Shown here: positions 59,509 to 64,000 of the stretch, one piece after another
Numbering within the stretch: the stretch's first letter is position 1
Layout: the number at the start of each line of letters is the position of its first letter
NCBI RefSeq assembly: GCF_001485535.1
Contig: NZ_BCMZ01000001.1
Coordinates: forward strand, 682,001 to 746,000
Direction: 5' to 3'
DNA length: 64,000 bases
DNA from: Halobacterium sp. CBA1132
GTDB lineage: Archaea > Halobacteriota > Halobacteria > Halobacteriales > Halobacteriaceae
Program-made: the position numbers and the translations under genes
The notes under the pieces: model-generated
What the model saw: only the letters and a program-made list of their open reading frames with translations
What the model was told of the DNA's origin: nothing
Database searches by the model: none

Positions 59509-59538
59509 CCAGCGTTTCGTGTAGTTCCAATCCGAACA

Positions 59539-60003
59539 ATGGCACGAATGCACACGCGCCGCCGCGGGTCGTCCGGCTCGGACCGCCCGGCGGCAGACGA
59601 ACCACCGGAGTGGAGCGACGTAGACGAAGACGCAATCGAGGACCGCGTGGTGGAGCTCGCCGAGCAGGGGCACGACCCCTCGCAGATCGGCATGAAGCTC
59701 CGCGACGAGGGCGTGCAGGGCACGCCGATTCCGGACGTCAAGCTGGCGACCGGGAAGAAGGTCACCGAGATTCTCGAAGAGAACGACGCCAAGTCCGACC
59801 TGCCCGAGGACTTCCGTAACCTCCTCGAGCAGGCGATTCGGCTGCGCGAGCACGTTCAGGAGAACGGACAGGACCACCAGAACAAGCGCGCGCTCCAGAA
59901 CACGGAGTCCAAAATCCGTCGGCTCGCCAACTACTACCGCGGCGACGAGCTCGACGAGGACTTCAAGTACTCCTACGAGAACGCGGTCGAACTGCTCGAA
60001 TAG
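59539..60003 (+). CDS. rps15: 30S ribosomal protein S15
   Basis: A 154-residue archaeal uS15 of normal length. It opens MARMHTRRRGSSGSDRPAAD with EWSDVDEDAIEDRVVELAEQ, then GHDPSQIGMKLRDEGVQGTP and IRLREHVQENGQDHQNKRAL. It binds 16S rRNA in the platform. It is the first gene of the rps15-recJ-like-pcc1-rps3ae run, with no gap before the next gene. Confidence 0.96.
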   Translation: MARMHTRRRGSSGSDRPAADEPPEWSDVDEDAIEDRVVELAEQGHDPSQIGMKLRDEGVQGTPIPDVKLATGKKVTEILEENDAKSDLPEDFRNLLEQAIRLREHVQENGQDHQNKRALQNTESKIRRLANYYRGDELDEDFKYSYENAVELLE

Positions 60004-61062
60004 ATGGCGACGACGGGACGCACCACAGCTGCGACCGAGCCCGACGCCGAGTCGGTGCTGGCCGACGCGGAGTTCGTCCGCGTGACGGCGGCGCCGACCG
60101 GCGGGAGCATCGCGGCCGCCGCGATGCTCGCCGGGGCGTGCGACGAGCACGACGTACCGTATCAGGTGCGCGTGACTCGCGGCGCGCCGTCGGTGCCGGA
60201 CGCGGCGGAGACGTCCCTCGTGGCCGTCGGCGTCGAGTCGCCGGCTGCCGACGCGTCGTTCGTTGAGGACGCGCCGAACGCGGCCTTCGACGCGGCGCGG
60301 GAAGCCGGCGCGGACCCCGACCCAGTGGTGGCGTTCGCGGGCGCACTCGCTGACGGCGTCGAGCCGGCAAGTGACGTCCGGGAGGCCGCCGGACTGACGC
60401 GGCGCCCGGGCGTCGGGATTCCGACCGCGGACCTCGCGGCGGGACTGGCGCACTCGACGCGCGTCCACGCGTCGTTCTCGGGGGACGAGCAGGCGGCGGG
60501 CGCGACGCTCGCTGAGCTCGGCCTCCCGCCGGAACTCGACGAAGCGGCACAGCGCCGCCTCGCGTCGGTGGTCGCACTCGACGCGACCGGCACGACTGCG
60601 CGCGCCGCGGACCGCGTCGCGGACGTCCTCCGCCCGCACGAGACGCCCGCCGGCCCCTTCGAGACTGTCGAGGGGTTCGCGGACGTACTCGACGCGCTAG
60701 CGTGGACGGCGCCCGGACTGGGCGTCGCGCTGGCACAGGGTGCGGTCGACGCGCCGACGGCGCTGGACGCGTGGCGCGACCACGCGACCGACGCGCACGC
60801 GGCGGTCCGACGCGCGGACCCGTCGCGGTACAGCGCCCTCGAGGTCGTCGAGGCCGACGCCGCCCAGTCGACCGTCGCGCGACTCGTCCGGGACTACCGC
60901 GCTCGCGAGTCCGCGGTGCTCGTCGTCGACGACGACACAGCCGCGCTCGCGACGACCGACGTGGACGCCCGTGACGTCCTCCCGAACAGCGTGGGGACGT
61001 CGACGCTGGCGGTCGCAGCCGCCGAACCGAATCTCGTAGAAACCGTGCGGGGTGAACTATGA
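60004..61062 (+). CDS. RecJ-like protein lacking the DHH motifs
   Basis: A 352-residue protein. The position between rps15 and pcc1 is that of the haloarchaeal RecJ-like (DHH/Cdc45) gene. The usual D-x-D and DHH motifs are absent: the P-loop-like region reads VTAAPTGGSIAAAAMLAGAC, and later FSGDEQAAGATLAE and APGLGVALAQG are glycine-rich. A non-catalytic replisome role like Cdc45 is possible. Start ATG follows the S15 stop at once. It overlaps pcc1 by 4 bp. Confidence 0.75.
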   Translation: MATTGRTTAATEPDAESVLADAEFVRVTAAPTGGSIAAAAMLAGACDEHDVPYQVRVTRGAPSVPDAAETSLVAVGVESPAADASFVEDAPNAAFDAAREAGADPDPVVAFAGALADGVEPASDVREAAGLTRRPGVGIPTADLAAGLAHSTRVHASFSGDEQAAGATLAELGLPPELDEAAQRRLASVVALDATGTTARAADRVADVLRPHETPAGPFETVEGFADVLDALAWTAPGLGVALAQGAVDAPTALDAWRDHATDAHAAVRRADPSRYSALEVVEADAAQSTVARLVRDYRARESAVLVVDDDTAALATTDVDARDVLPNSVGTSTLAVAAAEPNLVETVRGEL

Positions 61063-61298
61063 CGCGGCACGCGACGATGACGACCGCGGTACCGGACCCG
61101 GAACTGGTCGCGGCCGCCGTCCGCCCCGACAACACCGCCGAGATGGACACGCGAGTCACGGAGGGCGCCGTCGTCACGCGCATCGAGCGCGACGACACGG
61201 GCGGCCTCCAGTCGACCGTCGACGACTACGTCGTGAACGTCACGGTGGCGACCGAGATTGTACAGCACGCAAACCGACACACGACACACGAATCATGA
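61059..61298 (+). CDS. pcc1: KEOPS complex subunit Pcc1
   Basis: A 79-residue protein (MTRHATMTTAVPDPELVAAA) with the Pcc1 alpha/beta fold: VRPDNTAEMDTRVTEGAVVT, then LQSTVDDYVVNVTVATEIVQ. The KEOPS complex makes the t6A modification on ANN-decoding tRNAs. It overlaps the RecJ-like gene (ATGA) and rps3ae (ATGA). Confidence 0.85.
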   Translation: MTRHATMTTAVPDPELVAAAVRPDNTAEMDTRVTEGAVVTRIERDDTGGLQSTVDDYVVNVTVATEIVQHANRHTTHES

Positions 61299-61921
61299 GC
61301 GAACGTTCCGTATCCAAGCAGAACCAAGAGAAACGGTGGTACACCGTGCTCGCGCCGGAGGAGTTCGACCGGCAGGAGCTCGGCGAGACGCCCGCCGAAG
61401 AGCCAGAACAGGTCTACGAACGAACCATCCAGACGACGCTCGACGAACTCGTCGACGGTGGCGAGAACAACGTCAAGCTCACCTTCCAGGTGACCGACGT
61501 CGGTAGCGACACCGCGTCCACGGAGTTCGTGAAGCACGAACTCACGCGGGACTACAAGCGCAGTCTCGTGCGCCGCGGGTCGTCGAAGATTGGCGTGACC
61601 ATCACGGTCCTCACGACGGACGACTACCGCGTGAAGATTCAGCCGGTCGCGTACACCACGAAGCAGGCCGACCAGAGCCAGCAGAAGGCCATCCGCCGCA
61701 CGATGATCGACCTCGTGGAGGAGGCCGGCGAGGAGCGCACGTTCGAGGCGCTCATCGACTCCATCACTGAGGGTCGGCTCTCCTCGGCCATCTACGACGA
61801 AGCGAACACCATCTACCCGCTTCGCCGCGTGGAAGTCCAGAAGGCGACGCTCGAAGCGCCGCCCGAGGAAGTCCACGAGGAAGAGGAGACGTCCGTCGGC
61901 GTCGACGAAGACGAAGCCTAA
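61295..61921 (+). CDS. rps3ae: 30S ribosomal protein S3Ae (eS1)
   Basis: A 208-residue eS1 protein. Recognised by KRWYTVLAPEEFDRQELGET, KLTFQVTDVGSDTASTEFVK, SLVRRGSSKIGVTITVLTTD and IYPLRRVEVQKATLE, with an acidic tail ending VGVDEDEA. Normal length. Last gene of the operon, coupled to pcc1. Confidence 0.95.
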   Translation: MSERSVSKQNQEKRWYTVLAPEEFDRQELGETPAEEPEQVYERTIQTTLDELVDGGENNVKLTFQVTDVGSDTASTEFVKHELTRDYKRSLVRRGSSKIGVTITVLTTDDYRVKIQPVAYTTKQADQSQQKAIRRTMIDLVEEAGEERTFEALIDSITEGRLSSAIYDEANTIYPLRRVEVQKATLEAPPEEVHEEEETSVGVDEDEA

Positions 61922-61985
61922 GCTTCCGACCGCCGGAAGTTCACACTTTTCGCGCGCTACGTGGACAGCGACAGCGCCGGTCGCG

Positions 61986-62435
61986 TCACTCGGTGACGAC
62001 GACTTTCCCGAGCATCCCCGCGCCCTCGTGCGGGATACAGAAGTAGTAGTAGTCGCCGGGCACCTCGAAGGTGTGCTCGTAGGTCTCGCTCGGTTGGACG
62101 ATGCCGCCGCCGTTGATGCTGTTCGCCCACGCTTCTCGGGCGGCGTTCTCGTCTTCGAATCCGCCGGACGCCCAGTAGTCGGCGCCCTCGGGGACGCCGT
62201 CGTCGTAGGCGGTGACGGTGTGGTTCCGCGAGCCGGTGTTCGCCCACACGACGGTGTCGCCGGCGGCGGCTTCGAACGTCGGCACGTCGTTCCCGCCGAC
62301 GGCTGGCTCCGGGACGAACGCGTTCGACTGCATGCCGATGTCGTACTCGGAGCTAGACAGCGACGGCCCGATACACCCGGCCAGCGTCGCTGCGACGCCA
62401 GCCCCTGCGGCGGCGAGGAACGCCCGGCGTTGCAT
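61986..62435 (-). CDS. Halocyanin (blue copper protein)
   Basis: A 149-residue lipoprotein. MQRRAFLAAAGAGVAATLAG is a Tat signal with the lipobox Cys at residue 21. A single cupredoxin domain carries the type 1 copper ligands: His in SRNHTVTAYD, then Cys, His and Met in YYFCIPHEGAGMLGKV. It carries electrons at the outer face of the membrane. Convergent with rps3ae, 64 bp apart. Confidence 0.92.
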   Translation of the reverse strand: MQRRAFLAAAGAGVAATLAGCIGPSLSSSEYDIGMQSNAFVPEPAVGGNDVPTFEAAAGDTVVWANTGSRNHTVTAYDDGVPEGADYWASGGFEDENAAREAWANSINGGGIVQPSETYEHTFEVPGDYYYFCIPHEGAGMLGKVVVTE

Positions 62436-62566
62436 ACTCGACAGTCGGACCGTCGGGCATTTATACGACGCGGTCCCGCCGACGCGAGCGCCGAAGCGGA
62501 GACGACGCGGGGCCGACGGGAGCACGGATGTAAACACGTAAGGACGCCTGCCGAGATGCGTGGAAC

Positions 62567-63256
62567 ATGCAACCCCGCTTCGTCGGCCGGTTGGGCGTCG
62601 CGGACGCCGTGACGGCGGCGAACGCGGCACTCGGGTTCGTGGCGGTGGTGGCGGCCACCGTCGACGTCGCGCTCGCCGCGCGACTGGTGTTGCTCGCCGC
62701 CATCGCCGACGGCCTCGACGGCGTGCTCGCACGCAAGTACGGCGGGACGCCGGCCGGCGAACACCTCGACTCGCTGGCGGACGTGGCGTCGTTCTCCGTC
62801 GCGCCGGCGTTCCTCGTCGCTATTGTCGCCCGTAACGCGTGGGGCTTCGAGAGCAGGTGGGGCGCCGTCGCGCTCGCCGCGTGCGCGCTGTTCGTCGCCG
62901 CGGGCGTCGTCCGCCTCGGCCTCTACACGGCCTACGACACGGGCAACGACCACACCGAGGGCGTGCCGACGACGCTCGCCGCGACGCTGCTGGCGGCGGG
63001 CGTGCTCGCCGGCGTCGGCGGCCCGAAAATCGCTGTCGTCGCCGTCGTCGCGCTCACCGCGCTGATGGTCTCCTCGATTACGTACCCCGACCTCTACTCG
63101 CGGGACGCGCTCGCGATGGGCGCCGTGCAGGCCGCTGCCGTACTCGCGCCGACGCTCGGCCCGCGGCTGTTCCCGCGGGCCCTGCTGGCGTGGGCGTGTG
63201 CGTACCTCGTGCTCGCGCCGCGGTTCTACTGGCGCGGCGAAGGGAAACGCTCATAG
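62567..63256 (+). CDS. pssA: Archaetidylserine synthase (CDP-alcohol phosphatidyltransferase)
   Basis: A 229-residue enzyme with ~7 membrane segments. The CDP-alcohol signature D-G-x2-D-G-x-A-R-x8-G-x3-D-x3-D appears as DGLDGVLARKYGG then EHLDSLAD (about residues 45-66). It makes archaetidylserine from CDP-archaeol and serine and is needed in haloarchaea for PGF-CTERM/archaeosortase processing. ATG at 62567 follows a TATA-like sequence; divergent from halocyanin. Confidence 0.87.
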   Translation: MQPRFVGRLGVADAVTAANAALGFVAVVAATVDVALAARLVLLAAIADGLDGVLARKYGGTPAGEHLDSLADVASFSVAPAFLVAIVARNAWGFESRWGAVALAACALFVAAGVVRLGLYTAYDTGNDHTEGVPTTLAATLLAAGVLAGVGGPKIAVVAVVALTALMVSSITYPDLYSRDALAMGAVQAAAVLAPTLGPRLFPRALLAWACAYLVLAPRFYWRGEGKRS

Positions 63257-63279
63257 GCGCGCTGGCGGAAGAACGTGGT

Positions 63280-64000
63280 ATGAGCGACGGGGACGAGGAA
63301 CCCGAGGAGTCGGCCGACGCGCCGGCCCCGGACGTGGACGTAGAAACGCTTCAGGGGCGTCTCGACGACGCCGCCGACGCCCTCGAAAACGCCGAGACCG
63401 AGGCCGACCTCGACGACGCCGAAGCCGTCCTCGACGGCGTCGAGTCCGACCTCGAAGCGGCGGACCTCCCGGAACCCGACGACGAAGACGAAGAGGACCC
63501 CGCCGACGAAATCGAGTCCCGGCTGTCCGAACTCCGCGACGACCTCGAAGCCCAGCGCGGGCCGTACGCCGAGGACGTCGTCGCGGCAATCGAGGACGCC
63601 CAGTCCACGCTGGAGTCGACGCGCTGGACCGAACAGGGCGAAGAACAGCTCCAGACCGCCGTCGAGGAGTACCTCGACGACGCCGGCGAGCCCCTCGACG
63701 AGACGTTCGACGGCGCTGACGAGGCCGACCCCGAGGCGCTCGCAGCGGCGCTCGGCGAGGTCGCCGAGGCCGTCGGCGCTGCCGGTCTCGACGCCGACGA
63801 GGACGCCGAAAACATCGAAGCACTGACTGAAGTGACCGAAGCGCTCACCGCGGGCGTCGAGGACGCCCAAGCGTGGGACGACCTCTCGGTCCGACAGAAG
63901 CTCCGCGCGGAAGGCTACTACGACGTGATGGGCCAGAAGCACAAGGACTTCCCGCCGGAGTGGACGGCGCTCAAGCAGTGGGAGCAACGCGAGAACGTCG
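63280..64000 (+). CDS. HEAT-repeat protein, N-terminal part (cut by window edge)
   Basis: The first ~240 residues of a larger protein (MSDGDEEPEESADAPAPDVD). The region is acidic with coiled-coil-like helices (LDDAADALENAETEADLDDA, IESRLSELRDDLEAQRGPYA). It ends at WDDLSVRQKLRAEGYYDVMG and FPPEWTALKQWEQRENV, the usual lead-in to HEAT/PBS-lyase repeats in haloarchaeal homologues. The repeats are beyond the window. It begins 23 bp after pssA. Confidence 0.8.
   Translation, partial: MSDGDEEPEESADAPAPDVDVETLQGRLDDAADALENAETEADLDDAEAVLDGVESDLEAADLPEPDDEDEEDPADEIESRLSELRDDLEAQRGPYAEDVVAAIEDAQSTLESTRWTEQGEEQLQTAVEEYLDDAGEPLDETFDGADEADPEALAAALGEVAEAVGAAGLDADEDAENIEALTEVTEALTAGVEDAQAWDDLSVRQKLRAEGYYDVMGQKHKDFPPEWTALKQWEQRENV

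Overview
The window is GC-rich archaeal chromosome from a haloarchaeon (class Halobacteria). Its proteins are acidic and rich in Asp and Glu. Several ORFs fit leaderless or short-leader starts behind TATA-like boxes, and the exported proteins carry Tat signals. The gene content is typical of the class: PAN proteasomal ATPase, Mre11/Rad50, halocyanin, archaetidylserine synthase, KEOPS Pcc1, S15 and S3Ae. The species cannot be fixed from the sequence alone.

Layout. 1-12990: DNA polymerase B (cut by the window edge), small conserved haloarchaeal proteins, mre11-rad50 with a 4-bp overlap, a small winged-helix regulator with its own large palindromic operator, PAN, a bactofilin-like protein, a CNNM/CBS transporter and a YchF-type GTPase. 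13000-22740: a methyltransferase, a UbiA prenyltransferase, a dense array of perfect short hairpins, an aminotransferase, a flavin monooxygenase, a GAF histidine kinase, an HD phosphohydrolase, TatA, tRNA-Arg(CCT) and an acyl-CoA synthetase. 22828-31327: a type IV pilus-like secretion locus with a VirB11-type ATPase, a TadC/PilC membrane platform and five pseudopilin-like proteins; the platform gene carries an apparent 1-nt frameshift. 31403-44360: hpt, a MazF-like toxin pair, a DyP/iron-transport cluster with a 38-bp palindrome between divergent genes, CBS and beta-propeller proteins, a MetE-like protein and two MFS transporters.

44737-59230 is accessory. A provirus of about 13.3 kb related to pleolipoviruses is integrated in the 3' end of tRNA-Ala(GGC). 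It carries an integrase, a winged-helix repressor, a pilin, a membrane protein, a spike, an NTPase, a rep-like operon and AT-rich cargo. The intact tRNA is at 59218-59289 and the 13-bp attachment copy at 45897-45909. Two short AT-rich cassettes, one outside the provirus (44737-45743) and one inside it (55069-56220), carry different cargo genes between the same pair of conserved, hairpin-forming ends. They look like members of a non-autonomous cargo-carrying mobile family and are the strongest candidate here for something undescribed.

A second new-looking feature is a tRNA tail unit. Downstream of tRNA-Arg, and downstream of the attachment copy of the tRNA-Ala 3' end, lies a hairpin with compensatory base changes, followed by a second copy of that particular tRNA's own 3' end. 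Ordinary chromosome resumes after 59290 with rps15, a RecJ-like protein lacking its catalytic motifs, pcc1, rps3ae, halocyanin, an archaetidylserine synthase and a HEAT-repeat protein.
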